64,000 bases of DNA from Hygrophila difformis (lineage: Eukaryota; Streptophyta; Magnoliopsida; Lamiales; Acanthaceae), in the NCBI GenBank assembly GCA_030278955.1, contig JAOANR010000010.1:28150174-28214173 (forward strand). Reading direction: 5' to 3'. Positions 33,675 through 45,248 of the stretch are shown in pieces (the stretch's first letter is position 1; each line of letters begins with the position of its first letter). The position numbers and the translations under genes are program-made. The notes beneath the pieces were generated by a model that saw only the letters and a program-made list of their open reading frames with translations, made no database searches and was not told the origin of the DNA.

Positions 33675-36289
33675 TGTAACACCCCGGATTTGATTTCCCA
33701 GGCCAGGGCATTACCGCCACACTTTTCTAAACAAGACCCGACCTAAGTCGAGCTCATCTAGAAAAATGCTAAGGCTAAGTTGTATCAATTTTTCAAAACA
33801 ATTTAAAAACTATTCAATCATGCCCGAATTAAAATCAGAGTATCTCATGCATCACAGTAATAATCAGTGCGGAAGCTAAAACAAATAAAAATGGGGCCAA
33901 ACAGACGGCCAAAAACCAAAGTCCAAAGTCCAGTATCAAAGTCCAAAGTGCAGAAATTTAAAATAATTATAAAATGCGACAAGTCTTTATTCTTGGAAAG
34001 TCCCATCCCAATGCGCCAACACTTACTCTGCGAAAAATAGGAAATAACAATTTATCAGTACAAACGGTACTGAGTAAGTTAATGTATAGCATAACAAAAT
34101 TTAAAGATTTAGAAGAGTAATAAAAAGTTGGGAAATTAATCTAACGAACGAGTAAAAATAATTTACGGGGATTTCTTTTTACACTTTACCACACCAATGT
34201 TCATTTTGATCGAGGACATCCAAAACATTACCCGCTTGGGCGCTTATGTCCACAAGCTGCCGGTATCGACGATCCAGGGCCTTAGCCGTTTTGGGATCAA
34301 TTACCCGCTTGGGCACTTATGTCCACAAGCCGACGGTATCCACAATGTGAGAGCAGCGGACCCTATACAGACACACTCCGGAGCCCTAGGTAACCCCTAC
34401 GGATACACTAGGAGTATAGACTCATACAATCACGCAACATAATAATATTTCCTTGGCGCCGTTTTGGCCACCAAAAAGAGGGGGCGGCCCAACGAGCCCA
34501 CGCCAAGTGCACTTACCCTCCAAATTGAACATCTAACTCGATCAAAACTCACAAAGTTTCAAAAATCACATTTTAATCATTACAATATATGTCTACATTT
34601 CCAGAATTCATAGGATTCATCAAAGAGTAGCAATCGACTCAAAACTACCGAAACGTACGAAACCAAATTTCACCGGTAAGACTACACTGTGGCAGTTTCC
34701 AAAATCGTATTAGGAAATGTAGTAAAACTTTGTGAAAAATTCTGAAAATTTTACAGGTGCTAGGCGACATCAAAATAAACATTTTTCTCAGAAATAGGCC
34801 TTAGCAAATTCGGACTCTAAGTCACTCAAAAAAAATCATTTCAGAAACTTGTTTTCAAAAGGGTGCAAAGACCACTGTTCATCCGACCACAGCTTACTTA
34901 AAAATCCATATCAATTCGAAGGTTGTTCCAAAAATTCTGAAATTTAACAGGAGTAAACTAGACGCATAGATGAACAATTTTCGTGAAGAAGTCGACCATC
35001 AAAAACGACCATAGCTAGGAGAAATATGAACTACAAAACTGAACATGCTAGGAATTTAAATCTGTCACCAAGTATAGCAGAAAATACCAGATTCGTTATC
35101 GTCGACCAAATCAATTCCAAAAATTATGAAAATTTACAGAGGTCATCTTTAAAGTATTAGGAACATTTTTCATTTAGACAAGTTCTTCCAAAAATGAACG
35201 GATCTAGACGAAAAACGCTGAACAAATAAACTACTCGGATGGAAACCCTAATTGACAGTTTTGGCACAAGATGAAAATCGAACTCTAACTCAACAAATAC
35301 TCAACCAAACACTCTAAAAATTGATATGCACATCATTAACTTACTTCTCAAGAGTGTAGTGTCGAAATCCTCTTTGGTTGAACCCTCAAATTCGCCCGGG
35401 ACAGCCTCAAACCTCCAAGATCTACCGAACGAATCCTATTTTGAGGTGTTTGGATAAAAGCTTGATGTTAGGGCCTAGAATCCGAAGTAAGGAACAAGGA
35501 ATTGGTTTAGCAACCTTACCTAGACGTAGGAGAAGGGATTGGAATGCTTGAACTCGCTCAACACCTCTGGAACAAGGAAGAACACTCTCAAAACTCTCAC
35601 CAACTCTCTCTTGAATCTGAATTTTCGAAGTGAAGTGAGGGTGGGATTTTGGGGTCTGATTGAGGGTAAAGAATGGGATGCTAAGGTTCCCAATGGTGGC
35701 TTAAAGGCCCTAGGGACTGTGAAGGACGAAGTAATGACAGTCTCCCTTGGAAAACACTCCCCCAAAACTCATCCAAATCACCTAACACTCCTTGGTTCAA
35801 GAATCATCCTAATGCATGCATCCTCCAAACTCACAGCCATAAAGGGGTTCTAGAAGCTTCTAGATTCGTCCATTAGTGTCTCAATACATCCACCAACATC
35901 TGGAAAAGGGTTAGGAGTAGATTCAAAGCATCAAAATCGAACTTAATGCAAAAACCAAGCCAAAACGCGTAGGCAGCGTTCGAACTGCAGCCACTGGGGT
36001 GGTGGCGCGCTGGTGGCGCGCCACCGCGCGGCCACCGCGCCACCCCAGGTAGCGAATTTCTTCTCCCTTTTTTTTTTTTATATAATATGATTTTTGATCT
36101 TTTAAAAATCATATTTGGATTATCCGCTTGTTGGATACTCCGATAACTCTCTTCGAGTTGCTATCGTGCGAAAATATTCAATTCCGCTCTCCCGGAATTA
36201 TTTCGGTTGCGATAGTTAAATCCAATTAATTAATTCAATTAATTAATTTTTCGGATTTAATACTCGATGTTGATTTCTCGGGTATTACA
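33675..36289 (-). repeat. Element A 5' LTR, 2615 bp
   Basis: Same start, end and content as the 3' LTR at 25178-27790 with only scattered substitutions and small indels. Drives leftward transcription; no convincing TATA box was located. Confidence 0.95.
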
Positions 36290-36426
36290 ACTCCACCTTG
36301 CAAATTTTCTATCAATAGTCACGGCCCCACTCGATTGAAGCAAAAGTCCCATTTCTCATGGCAAAAAGGGGAATCAAATTCCTATTTGACAATTTACTAG
36401 CTTAACATAGTATAAATAATAATAAT

Positions 36427-36510
<84 letters not shown>

Positions 36511-36518
36511 GATGGGAG
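36290..36518 (-). repeat. Element B 5' LTR, remainder after insertion A
   Basis: Resumes ACTCCACCTTGCAAATTTTC as at 20943 in the left LTR, runs through (AAT)n (36418-36508) and stops at GATGGGAG, about 224 bp short. Confidence 0.88.
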
Positions 36519-37305
36519 ATTTCTGTCTTACGAACAATCTGAAGCTCTTTGTCCGATTCCATCAAGAACCAGCAACACACTAAGCTGCTACAGCATAAAC
36601 GCTTCCAAGATTTCCAATCGACAATAACCTCAAGCAAAAAAAGCAACAAAACTCAGACAGTTAATTTTATAACTTTAGGAAATAAAAAATCAGCGTCGAG
36701 GCAGTGGTTTGTTCATGCGATGGCCAGAGGTGTTTAGGGTTCGTTACCTTTATTTTTTGTCAGTAAATTAATTATCACATCCAATTAATGAAATTTAGCT
36801 AGAACATGAATAAATCAACTGCAAGAATAGGTAATTACCATTTAAGTGCTAAAATATCAGTAGAGAAGTACCATCGATGATCACATCCTCCACTTGAATC
36901 CGTGGTTGATTTGCTCGATGGGATTTGAAAACGAGCTTAGATCCGAGTCGGAGACGATAGAACAGGACTGCTCGGCTACCCGGCGGAGGCGTGACGGCAG
37001 TTCCACGCAAGCAAATGGGACGGAGAGGGCGACTGCGTACAGCTATAGCGCCTTGATACACATGAGACGATGAAAGCGCGAAAGTGACCAAACATGGCCA
37101 GAGATAGGGGCGGCGGCCGACGGTGAAGCGGTGGCGCAGTATAGGCCAGACGCAACCTATATTTTAGGCAGGAGCGCCGATGAGGCTCTTCAACTTGGGG
37201 CAACAATTTTTTTGCTGCTACAATTAATCCAAAGGCCGTGAATCTGAGCGACTTCGATGCATGAGTGCGGCGGCGCGATGGGCGATGAAGCGGAGGGGTT
37301 AGGGC
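36519..37305 (-). pseudogene. Gene-like segment, unrecognised (left part)
   Basis: GC-richer DNA unlike the flanking elements. On the minus strand an open frame from the insertion edge at 37300 ends at 36976; another open frame (37091-36849) ends with a GT donor-like site near GATCATCGATGGTAC, followed by an AT-rich stretch with an acceptor-like TTCTTGCAG near 36826. With element C removed and one TSD copy kept, the 36976-37300 frame is in register with the open frame of 51992-52275, together about 200 codons. The product is rich in Arg, His, Ser and Pro, without a domain I recognise. It could be a host 5' exon, a captured gene fragment in element D, or chance. Confidence 0.4.
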
Positions 37306-37772
37306 TGTAACACCCGAGAAATTTAATTCACGTTCAAAGGAATTGAATTAATTTCTTGTGGAAGACGATTATCCTTAAAGGAAATAGATGGAAATACCCC
37401 AACATTAAATTGAGCCAAAAGTTAAAAGTGAGGGCGCAACTTCGGGGACGAAGTTGGTTCTTAAGGGGGGGTAGACTGTAATACCCGGGATTTTCACAGG
37501 AAAATAAAAATTTATCTCCGAGAAGAAAATAATTTATTTAATAAATTATTTTCTTCTCGGAGATAAATTTTTATTTTCCTGTGAAAATCCCGGGTATTAC
37601 AGTCTACCCCCCCTTAAGAACCAACTTCGTCCCCGAAGTTGCGCCCTCACTTTTAACTTTTGGCTCAATTTAATGTTGGGGTATTTCCATCTATTTCCTT
37701 TAAGGATAATCGTCTTCCACAAGAAATTAATTCAATTCCTTTGAACGTGAATTAAATTTCTGGGGTGTTACA
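37306..37772. repeat. 467-bp near-perfect palindrome at the end of element C
   Basis: Two 233-bp arms around a single base at 37539. Pairing is in register from end to end; I found one mismatch (37316/37762). The right arm reads outward from an LTR U3 tip (ending CCGGGTATTACA at 37601), through a PPT complement, then CAACTTCGTCCCCGAAGTTG and about 150 bp, to GGGGTGTTACA at 37772. The left arm is its inverted copy, so the outer tip is TGTAACACCC and touches the TSD. Confidence 0.95.
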
Positions 37773-38082
37773 TCCTCTCCCCCTTAGGGATCAACTTCGT
37801 CCTCGAAGTTGGACGTCAGCTTCTCGTGAGCTAGGAACTATGGTAAATTTGGTTTTTTTATTTCTTGTATCATGTCATTTTTATTTCTTATGTAATGACT
37901 GTAGTTAGAATTGAAACTTCTAAGTTGCATACGTACCCCGTGAAGGGATCAAGTCATCACGTAGTTCAAAACAATTTGAATTTGTTTGTTTTATTTTTAT
38001 TATATATATATATATTGAATGGGGTACACGTTTCCTACGATCATTCCTCATTAAGCTGGCAAGTCAGCCTGATCGACGTCAT
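37773..38082 (-). other. Element C 3' untranslated region
   Basis: Begins with TCCTCTCCCCCTTAGG (PPT complement), then CAACTTCGTCCTCGAAGTTG. About 37920-37975 resembles 63605-63665 of the right-hand chromovirus (TACGTACCCCG..GGGATCAAG..ACGTA). The pol gene expected between here and gag is deleted. An (AT)n tract is at about 38001-38014. Confidence 0.7.
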
Positions 38083-38518
38083 TCAGTTGTTCAACAGCCC
38101 TTCCTTGACTTCCTTATTGGGGTTCTCTAGATCTAGTCTTTTTTCTATCATCTCCTCCCGAATAGTGCATTCTCTAATCATGTGGTTTTCCCCACCACAT
38201 CTATAACAAGTTCCACGTCTGGGGCATTCGCGCACCAGATGGGCTTTGTGGCACTGCGGGCAACATGGTATGGTCGTACCACGGATGCCATTTCTCCCAT
38301 TATCGAAACCTTTATTTTCATCCTCCTTTGATTCCTTGGACCTAGATTGACCCTCATTCTTCCTAAGGTCGCCATTGTTTTTGGTTCGATTCTTCTTCCC
38401 AAATCCTTGCGAACCCTTGCTTGACTCACCATTGTCCTTACGCTTCAGCTGCTGGACGCGAGCAATTGCTACAGCCCGGTCATATACCGTCTGCAGGGTC
38501 ATGTATGGTACTCCTACG
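38083..38518 (-). pseudogene. gag: Element C gag, C-terminal zinc-knuckle part
   Basis: RNA-binding end of gag: [20 protein letters not shown], a basic Ser/Asn/Lys-rich linker, then CPQCHKAHLVREC and zinc knuckle CYRCGGENHMIREC. Ends EGLLNN and stop where protease should follow. The N-terminal half continues at 49514 beyond the Athila element. Confidence 0.9.
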
Positions 38519-38523
38519 AGGAT

Positions 38524-40637
38524 TGATGCACCCTGTGAAACCACATTTAAATAAGCTTAAATTGTGATAAAATGAACCTAAATTGCATGCATGAGACCTT
38601 ATTTTACTGCTTTTTAGTGTATATTTCATGTAATGTGTAAATATTAATAAGACCGGTTAAATTGAGCTTATTCGAGCCCAATTTACCTTGTTTTATGCTT
38701 TTTAATAAGACTTTGGCAATTCTAATACATTGCAATGATGTTTCAGGCATTAAAAGGAAGAAAGAAGATGTTCGGAGGTCAAAAGATGCAAAATTCGGAA
38801 TTTTCAACACTGGAAGGCTCCAGAATGCGCCACATAGGCATGGTGGCGCATAAAAATGCTCTTCAGCGCCACTTTATGCGCCACTTCAACACTTGGGAAA
38901 ATTTCGGATGGAAAAAGCTTCAGGATGCGCCACAATAGCTTGGTGGCGCCTAAAACTGCTCCGAAGCGCCATTTTATGCGCCACAGGGTAAAATTTGGGA
39001 AATTGTCAGAATGCACCGCACCTTCTTGGCGGCGCCTAAAAATGCCCTTCTGCGCCACTTTTTGCGCCATTTCCAAAAATTAGGAAAATCTCCGTATGCG
39101 CCGCAGCTCTTTGGTGGCGCCGAAAACCTCTTCCGAGCGCCACTTTTTGCGCCACAGTCGCGGTTGAGCAGTTTCTTAACCTCCCGAACTCGGTTTTAAA
39201 CACCGTTTTCTCTTCATTCTTCACAACCAGACATACATTTTCGAGAGAAAACATCCTGAAAGTATCTGCAAATGGGAGAAGAAGGCCGGAAACACAAATC
39301 CATGCCGGAGGAATGCATCAAGAACGCTGTTCTGGGCGTGTTCTTCCTATTCTAGGTGTTGCCTTTCTTTTTCTTGCTTTGTAGTGAATTGAATTTGCCT
39401 CTAAATGTAATCTGCTATCATGTTCTTAATTTGTAGACGGATTTCTGTAATGTTCGTGTTAGAAGTGTTCTAGAACGGGAGTTCAGAATCACTTTGAAGT
39501 ACGAATTCATCTTTTATGGAAGTAATATAATATGTCGATGTTTGATTATGTAATCTGGATTAATCTGTGTGAATTATGATTAAAATATCAGATTATGTTT
39601 TACTCTAGTTTGAGCGCCATTCTGCCTGAATGATAGAAATGAAATTTCATAATTTGGTGAAGTTTGTTTTGATCGATCAAATTGGAGTAATCTGCAATGA
39701 TATGAAAATCTGTATTAGAATTATATGTTAGATGCTATTAAATTGATCGATGTTTTGAGTTATTACAATTCTGCTATTCAAATCATCAAATCTGTTAAAA
39801 ACTTGACTGATCGATCATATTTAATTCCTATTTTTAGTAATCTGGCATTAAGTCTAATCTATCTGCAATTTAATATTATTAATTAAATCCAGTTTACCAT
39901 GTTTTGCTATTATTTTACCATAATTGTTAAATTATTTACACTGTTCTGCATAATTGAATGTTAGAATTCAATTCTGTGATTTCTGCTTTGCTAAATCGGG
40001 AGATAAAAAGTAGAATTAATATTTTAGTACCGGAATTGGGAATACATTACATTATAAATGGATTCTAGCATGTGCACAATGATTTGGGAAATGAAAAGTG
40101 CCTTTTAATTGCTATAGGAAAATTTGTAAGCTTGGGAAAGACTCAAATTTAGGCCTAGAATAATGATTGCAGAATGTTAGATAATTTAACCAACTTCCAT
40201 GAAATCTGTTTAAGCATAATTTGATTATTAGCAGATTATAATATTTTTAATCTTTATAAAATAATTAATTTTAAGAAATTGATCTTTTTAGACATTGGAA
40301 AATGCTAAATCAATATGCAATTTCTATTTTATATAAAGATGGCAATATTTAAAATATTACAAGCATCTCCCATTTATATTCTTATTAAATATAATTTTAA
40401 TTTGCTTTATTTTAAATTTAATGTCACTATTTATACTTAAATTACCATTAGAATTAATCAAACCTTTTTCAAAATATAATATATATAATTAATGAACTTA
40501 AGAACAATTAAAATTTCTCCGGAATGAAATAATATTCTGAAATTCCCTGTGGATTCGACCCGGTATTCACCGGTTTTTATTACTTGATGACAACCATCCG
40601 CTTGTGGTAAAATATGAGTAGTGAAAATTACCCATCA
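38524..40637 (+). repeat. Athila 5' LTR, 2114 bp
   Basis: TGATGCACCCTGTG to GAAAATTACCCATCA. U3 includes a four-unit hairpin repeat (38820-39155). The segment 39090-40637 is repeated as the 3' LTR. Confidence 0.92.
38820..39155 (+). repeat. GCGCCAC hairpin repeat in Athila U3
   Basis: Four units 85-100 bp apart. Each has an inverted pair such as TGCGCCAC..GTGGCGCA, then TAAAA(A/C)TGC and AGCGCCA(C/T)TTT(A/T)TGCGCCAC. Stem variants include CACCGC/GCGGCG and GCGCCGC/GTGGCGC. A related set lies at 46895-47232. Confidence 0.85.
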
Positions 40638-40643
40638 AGTTTT

Positions 40644-40662
40644 TGGCGCCGTTGCCGGGGAA
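40644..40662 (+). promoter_or_regulatory. Primer binding site, tRNA-Asp type
   Basis: TGGCGCCGTTGCCGGGGAA, complementary to the 3' end of tRNA-Asp, 6 bp after the 5' LTR. Confidence 0.93.
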
Positions 40663-40767
40663 TTTGTTGTGAATTTTTAATTGTTTTTAGTTTATTAATT
40701 TAAATCTATTAAGTTAAATATTAATTTAACTGTTACTTATTTTATTTTATTTTATTTAATATTTGCA

Positions 40768-41613
40768 GTGCGAAGCAAACAAGCAGAAATAGCTTATGAT
40801 CCTGAAATTGAGCGTACTCTTAGAGCTATTAGATTAGGGAAACGTAGGAGACCAGCTCAGTTGGAAATTTTAATTAATTCATCCTCTGATGAAGAAGACT
40901 ATTCTCCAACGACTGGAGTTTCAACAATTCAAACTAATCAATTAGTTGCTCAGTTCAATAGGTTAAACATGGCAGCGAATAATAATGATAATCAGGGTAA
41001 TAATGGAGGTAACGGTGGTGATTTGGAGCACGATGATCAAGCTGAAATGACCATTGAAGAACACTTACAAGGAACTAGTGGAAATCTGCTTAATAGAACT
41101 CCAAGGCCAGATGTAGATGCTTTAAGCTTTACCCTTCAACCTGCACTAATCACAATGGTTCAAGCTAATCAATATAATGGAGCACCTACTAATGATGCTG
41201 TAGAACACATAAGGAACTTTCTGGACTATTGTGACACAGTGAAAATAAATGGTGTTACTAGTGATGAAATTAAGTTGAGATTGTTCTCGTTCTCACTCAG
41301 AGATAAAGCTAAAACTTGGTACAACTCACTTCAATTAAGGGATGTCACTACTTGGGATAAAATGTTAGAAGCTTTCTTAGAACAATTCTTCCCACCATCC
41401 AAGGTTATTGAATTACAAGAAAAAATCAAAGAATTTGTGCAAGATGAGGGTGAAACTTTACTTGAAGCATGGGATAGATATAACACTTTATTGGCGAGAT
41501 GCCCGAATCATGGCTTTGAAGATTGGCAGCAGATGCACTTCTTCTACAATGGGTTGATTGATCATTGGAGGAACTTGTTGATGCAGCAGCTGGAGATTCG
41601 TTTTTGTCTATAG
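40768..41613 (+). CDS. gag: Athila gag, first part
   Basis: Capsid precursor. 281 codons opening with GTG right after an acceptor-like TTTGCAG, so the true start is uncertain; the first in-frame ATG is about 65 codons in. It begins with the family-typical YDPEIERTLRAIR, then an Asn/Gly-rich linker, and the retrotransposon gag core from about residue 120 (LQPALITMVQANQYNGAP, VEHIRNFLDYC, LRLFSFSLRDKAKTWYNSL, FLEQFFPPSK). It ends in a shifted frame at LEIRFCL; the gag continues in the overlapping frame from 41565. Confidence 0.9.
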   Translation: MRSKQAEIAYDPEIERTLRAIRLGKRRRPAQLEILINSSSDEEDYSPTTGVSTIQTNQLVAQFNRLNMAANNNDNQGNNGGNGGDLEHDDQAEMTIEEHLQGTSGNLLNRTPRPDVDALSFTLQPALITMVQANQYNGAPTNDAVEHIRNFLDYCDTVKINGVTSDEIKLRLFSFSLRDKAKTWYNSLQLRDVTTWDKMLEAFLEQFFPPSKVIELQEKIKEFVQDEGETLLEAWDRYNTLLARCPNHGFEDWQQMHFFYNGLIDHWRNLLMQQLEIRFCL

Positions 41614-42167
41614 GACCCTCTAGAGCTAAGGAAATCATAGAGAAAAAGATTTCTAATATGAAAAAATTTCCTGGTAAGAAAAATGCTAGAAATAAAACAA
41701 AAGGGGGAATCTATGAGGTAGAAAAGGCAGTTGCTATAGATTCTAAGTTAGATGCTTTAATGAGGGAGGTCTCTACACTTAAGAAAGGTCAAGCTAAAGT
41801 TGTGAGATGCGGTATTTGTCATGGACCTCACGAGTCATCAGCTTGTCACTTGCTTGATCAAGGACTTCAAGAGACTATGCAGTGTGAGGGCACTGAGGAG
41901 CAAGTGGAAGATGTGAACTACATGGGAAATAGGCAGCAAAACTACAACCAAAACCGTCCTCAAAATCAAAACTTCTATCCAAATCAGAATTCTCAATTTC
42001 AACAAAACACCTATCCACAAAACAATCGTCAATCTTATCCACAAAACCAAAATCAAAATTACCCAAATCAAAATCCAAATCAAAACCAGAATTTTCAAAA
42101 CCAAAATCAAAACCAAAACTATAATCAAAACAGAAATCAGAATCAACCTTTTTACCCTAACCAATAG
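41565..42167 (+). CDS. gag: Athila gag, second part (zinc knuckle, Asn/Gln-rich)
   Basis: Continues gag after a frameshift: RAKEIIEKKISNMKKF, a knuckle-like CGICHGPHESSAC (CX2CX3HX4C), then a long low-complexity tract of Asn and Gln with Tyr/Pro. A TAG at 42165-42167 ends it; the same frame goes on with PRNFQPQQQ, so this is a nonsense change. 42168-42364 links to protease. The antisense ORFs here are shadows of the Asn/Gln codons. Confidence 0.85.
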   Translation: MEELVDAAAGDSFLSIGPSRAKEIIEKKISNMKKFPGKKNARNKTKGGIYEVEKAVAIDSKLDALMREVSTLKKGQAKVVRCGICHGPHESSACHLLDQGLQETMQCEGTEEQVEDVNYMGNRQQNYNQNRPQNQNFYPNQNSQFQQNTYPQNNRQSYPQNQNQNYPNQNPNQNQNFQNQNQNQNYNQNRNQNQPFYPNQ

Positions 42168-42364
42168 CCTAGGAACTTTCAACCTCAACAACAGCTGCAA
42201 CAAAACCAAGTAAGTGATGAGGTCAATTTAAAAGAGTTAATGAGCACAATCGTGTCTCAACAACAAACAATTAAGCAAATGCAAGCCTCAATGAGAATTT
42301 AGAAGTACAAGTTGGTCAAATTGCTAGGGATACTTCAAATAGACAGCAAGGAACACTACCAAGC

Positions 42365-43384
42365 ATGCCTGATCCTAATCCAAAAGAGCAATGTAAAGCA
42401 ATCACTTTAAGGAACAAAAAGGAATTACCTAATCCTTACCCTACTTTAGATGATCCAGAGGTTTTAGCTGAAACTGTAGATGATCAAAATGAAGATACAG
42501 AGAAAGAAACTCAGCATAAAAACACTGATGACCCTAAGGAGAGTGAGAAACTTAGAGTTGAACAAGATAAGGGTAAAGGAAAGTCTGCTGTCTCAGTCAA
42601 GCCATATCAGCCACCTATTCCATATCCACAGCGCCTTAAGAGGGCTAAGGAAGATAAAGATTATGCTAAATTCTTAGAAGTCTTTAAGAATTTAAGAATT
42701 AATATTCCCTTCTCTGATGCCATTGCACAAATGCCTGTGTATGCTAAGTTTTTAAAAGAAATTCTATCAAAAAAGAGGAGTGTTGATGATGAAGAGAAAG
42801 TGACACTTACAGGAGAATGCAGTGCAATCTTACAAAGAAGGCAACCTATTAAACAAAAAGATCCTGGGAGTTATACTATTCCGTGCATTATTGGCACAAA
42901 AGAATTCAACAAAGCTCTGTGTGATCTCGGGTCTAGTATTAATCTGATGCCTTTACATGTCTTTAGAGAACTAGGAGTAGGAGTTGTGAAGCCTACTAGG
43001 ATGCAGCTACAGCTTGCTGATAGATCTATTAGGACTCCTTTAGGCATTGTAGAAGATGTTCATGTTCAAGTAGAGAGTTTCATTTTCCCTGTTGACTTTG
43101 TTGTTCTTGACATGGAAAAAGACATTGATATTCCTCTGATTTTAGGTAGACCATTTTTGCAAACTGGTAGGGCTATGGTTGATATGGATGATGGTAAAAT
43201 TACACTTAAAGTAGGTAATGAACAAGTGTCGTTTGACATTTCTAAGACAACTAAAACACAGCACGCTAGTTCTGACACTTACCCGTGTAATAGAGTTACA
43301 GCTATCTATCAGGAGGATCAGGTGATTGAGAGAGAGTTCTTTGCTAGGCATGATCCCTATAGAGCAGTTAGTGGAGAGTTGTGA
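42365..43384 (+). CDS. pro: Athila protease region
   Basis: 339 codons. The N-terminal half is gag/linker ([35 protein letters not shown], a hallmark of this branch). The aspartic protease has [11 protein letters not shown] (D-L-G-S for D-S/T-G) with the later [15 protein letters not shown]. Cuts the polyprotein. Ends in a frameshift overlapping the RT ORF by about 60 bp. Confidence 0.9.
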   Translation: MPDPNPKEQCKAITLRNKKELPNPYPTLDDPEVLAETVDDQNEDTEKETQHKNTDDPKESEKLRVEQDKGKGKSAVSVKPYQPPIPYPQRLKRAKEDKDYAKFLEVFKNLRINIPFSDAIAQMPVYAKFLKEILSKKRSVDDEEKVTLTGECSAILQRRQPIKQKDPGSYTIPCIIGTKEFNKALCDLGSSINLMPLHVFRELGVGVVKPTRMQLQLADRSIRTPLGIVEDVHVQVESFIFPVDFVVLDMEKDIDIPLILGRPFLQTGRAMVDMDDGKITLKVGNEQVSFDISKTTKTQHASSDTYPCNRVTAIYQEDQVIEREFFARHDPYRAVSGEL

Positions 43385-45248
43385 GGACTTAGCTGAAAGT
43401 AAGTGTGAGGGAGGATTACCTGTGCAAGTAACATGTGCAATAGAAGAATCCAAGTTAGTCCCGTCTGTTGAAAAGCCACCTACATTGACATTGAAAGAGC
43501 TGCCATCACATTTGAGGTATGTTTTTCTTGGTAAGAATGATACTTTACCTGTTATTGCAAGTAATAAATTAAATGATGATCAATTAAATGCATTAACCCA
43601 AGTGTTGAGCAAGCATGTTAGAGCAATCGGTTGGACGATAGCTGACATCAAGGGACTGAGTCCAGCATTGTGTACACATCGGATTTATATGGAGGAGGAT
43701 GATAAACCAGTGAGACAGCCCCAGAGGAGATTGAATCCACATCTACAAGAAGCTGTAAGATCAGAGGTTATTAAACTACTCGATGCAGGTATTATCTATC
43801 CTATTTCTGATAGTCAGTGGGTGAGTCCAGTTCAAGTAGTGCCTAAAAAGGGAGGTATGACTGTGATTAGAAATGAAAATGGTGAATTAGTACCTACTAG
43901 ACCTACTACTGGATGGCGTGTATGCATTGATTATAGGAGATTGAATGATAAGACTAGGAAAGATCATTTCCCACTGCCTTTTATTGATCAAATGTTAGAG
44001 CGTTTAGCTGGTCATGAGTTTTATTGCTTTTTAGATGGATATTCTGGTTATAATCAAGTTCCAATTGCACCTGAGGATCAAGATAAAACTGCATTTACAT
44101 GTCCTTACGGTACATTTGCATATAGGAGAATGCCATTTGGTTTGTGTAATGCTCCAGCTACATTTCAGAGATGCATGATGTCTATATTTTCTGATTTAAT
44201 TGAGACATGCATTGAGGTATTTATGGATGATTTTTCTGTATTCGGGTCTGATTTTGAAAAATGCTTAATTAACTTGGAAAAAGTTCTGATTAGATGTGAA
44301 GAGTCAAATTTAGTTCTTAATTGGGAAAAATGTCATTTTATGGTTAATGAAGGTATTGTCTTAGGACATAGGATTTCTAAAAATGGCATTGAAGTTGATA
44401 GGGCTAAAGTAGAAGTGATTGCAAAAATTCCACCTCCTAATAATTTAAAAACTTTGAGAAGTTTTCTGGGACATGCTGGATTTTATCGAAGGTTCATAAA
44501 AGATTTTTCAAAAATTGCATTACCTCTGTTTAAGCTGCTATGTAAAGATGTTGAGTTTGATTTTACTGACGAGTGTATTGAGGCGTTCAATAGGATCAAG
44601 GAAGCATTGGTGACAGCACCAATTATTCAGCCACCTGACTGGAGTTTGCCATTCGAGATCATGAGCTATGCTAGTGACTTTGCTGTTGGAGCAGTATTGG
44701 GTCAACGAAAGGATAAGAAACTTCATGTTATTTATTATGCTAGTCAGGCCTTAAATACTCCACAGAAAAATTATGCCACCACTGAAAAAGAACTTTTATC
44801 TGTTGTTTATGCATGTGAAAAGTTTAGGCCATATCTGATAGGCTCAAAAACTGTAGTTTACACTGATCATGCTGCTATTAAATATCTGTTTGCAAAGAAA
44901 GATGCTAAACCACGGTTAATTAGATGGGTATTATTGTTACAGGAATTTGACTTGGAAATTAAAGATAGAAAAGGAGATGAGAATCCTGTAGCTGATCATT
45001 TATCTAGATTGGAGCATGAAAAAGGGGAAGAAAGATTAATTAATGATGCATTTTCTGATGAAAATTTGTATTTAATAAATAACACTTCCTCTGATCCGTG
45101 GTTTGCTGATTTTGTGAATTATTTAGCATGCGGTGTAATTCCTGATCATCTAAAATGGCATAGCCAAAAACAAAAATTTAAAACGATGCTAAATATTTTA
45201 TTTGGGATGAACCTTATTTGTTTAGACTCTGTTCAGATCAAATTGTAA
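43326..45248 (+). CDS. pol: Athila reverse transcriptase and RNase H
   Basis: 640 codons. RT begins near residue 130 with [19 protein letters not shown], then [59 protein letters not shown], the YVDD box as FMDDFSVFG, and [13 protein letters not shown]. RNase H follows with [28 protein letters not shown] and TDHAAIKYL, then ADHLSRLE. The family norm is [10 protein letters not shown], so the first catalytic Asp is Tyr here, probably disabling RNase H. The frame shifts near 45190, leaving a short out-of-frame tail. Confidence 0.95.
   Translation: MRESSLLGMIPIEQLVESCEDLAESKCEGGLPVQVTCAIEESKLVPSVEKPPTLTLKELPSHLRYVFLGKNDTLPVIASNKLNDDQLNALTQVLSKHVRAIGWTIADIKGLSPALCTHRIYMEEDDKPVRQPQRRLNPHLQEAVRSEVIKLLDAGIIYPISDSQWVSPVQVVPKKGGMTVIRNENGELVPTRPTTGWRVCIDYRRLNDKTRKDHFPLPFIDQMLERLAGHEFYCFLDGYSGYNQVPIAPEDQDKTAFTCPYGTFAYRRMPFGLCNAPATFQRCMMSIFSDLIETCIEVFMDDFSVFGSDFEKCLINLEKVLIRCEESNLVLNWEKCHFMVNEGIVLGHRISKNGIEVDRAKVEVIAKIPPPNNLKTLRSFLGHAGFYRRFIKDFSKIALPLFKLLCKDVEFDFTDECIEAFNRIKEALVTAPIIQPPDWSLPFEIMSYASDFAVGAVLGQRKDKKLHVIYYASQALNTPQKNYATTEKELLSVVYACEKFRPYLIGSKTVVYTDHAAIKYLFAKKDAKPRLIRWVLLLQEFDLEIKDRKGDENPVADHLSRLEHEKGEERLINDAFSDENLYLINNTSSDPWFADFVNYLACGVIPDHLKWHSQKQKFKTMLNILFGMNLICLDSVQIKL

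Larger units (their letters stand above)
25178..36289 (-). mobile_element. Element A: full-length chromovirus (Tekay/Del-like)
   Basis: Complete 11.1-kb Ty3-gypsy element on the minus strand: 3' LTR 25178-27790, PPT, gag-pol, leader with an extra ORF, PBS, 5' LTR 33675-36289, and a 5-bp TSD ACTCC (25173-25177 and 36290-36294). The empty site is visible in the other LTR of element B at about 20943. The LTRs are nearly identical, so insertion is recent. The polyprotein ends in a chromodomain. One frameshift in gag is the only break I noticed. Confidence 0.97.
18592..36518 (-). mobile_element. Element B: non-coding LTR retrotransposon (LARD-like)
   Basis: Left (3') LTR 18592-21371, a 0.79-kb interior without coding sequence, a tRNA-iMet PBS, then a right (5') LTR that begins as three tandem 343-bp copies (22161, 22504, 22847) and is split by chromovirus A at 25177/36290. 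The remaining right LTR ends at about 36518 in an (AAT)n tract, about 224 bp short of its end, so no right TSD remains. LTR tips and PBS match the chromoviruses, so their enzymes could have mobilised it. Confidence 0.82.

Noticed and set aside
36428..36649. Minus-strand ORF ending in a long Tyr run
   Set aside because: The Tyr run is the translated (AAT)n microsatellite; the rest has no recognisable domain. The same holds for 21037-21219.
41838..42209. Minus-strand Leu/Ile/Val-rich ORF, membrane-like
   Set aside because: Antisense shadow of the Asn/Gln-rich gag tract on the plus strand.
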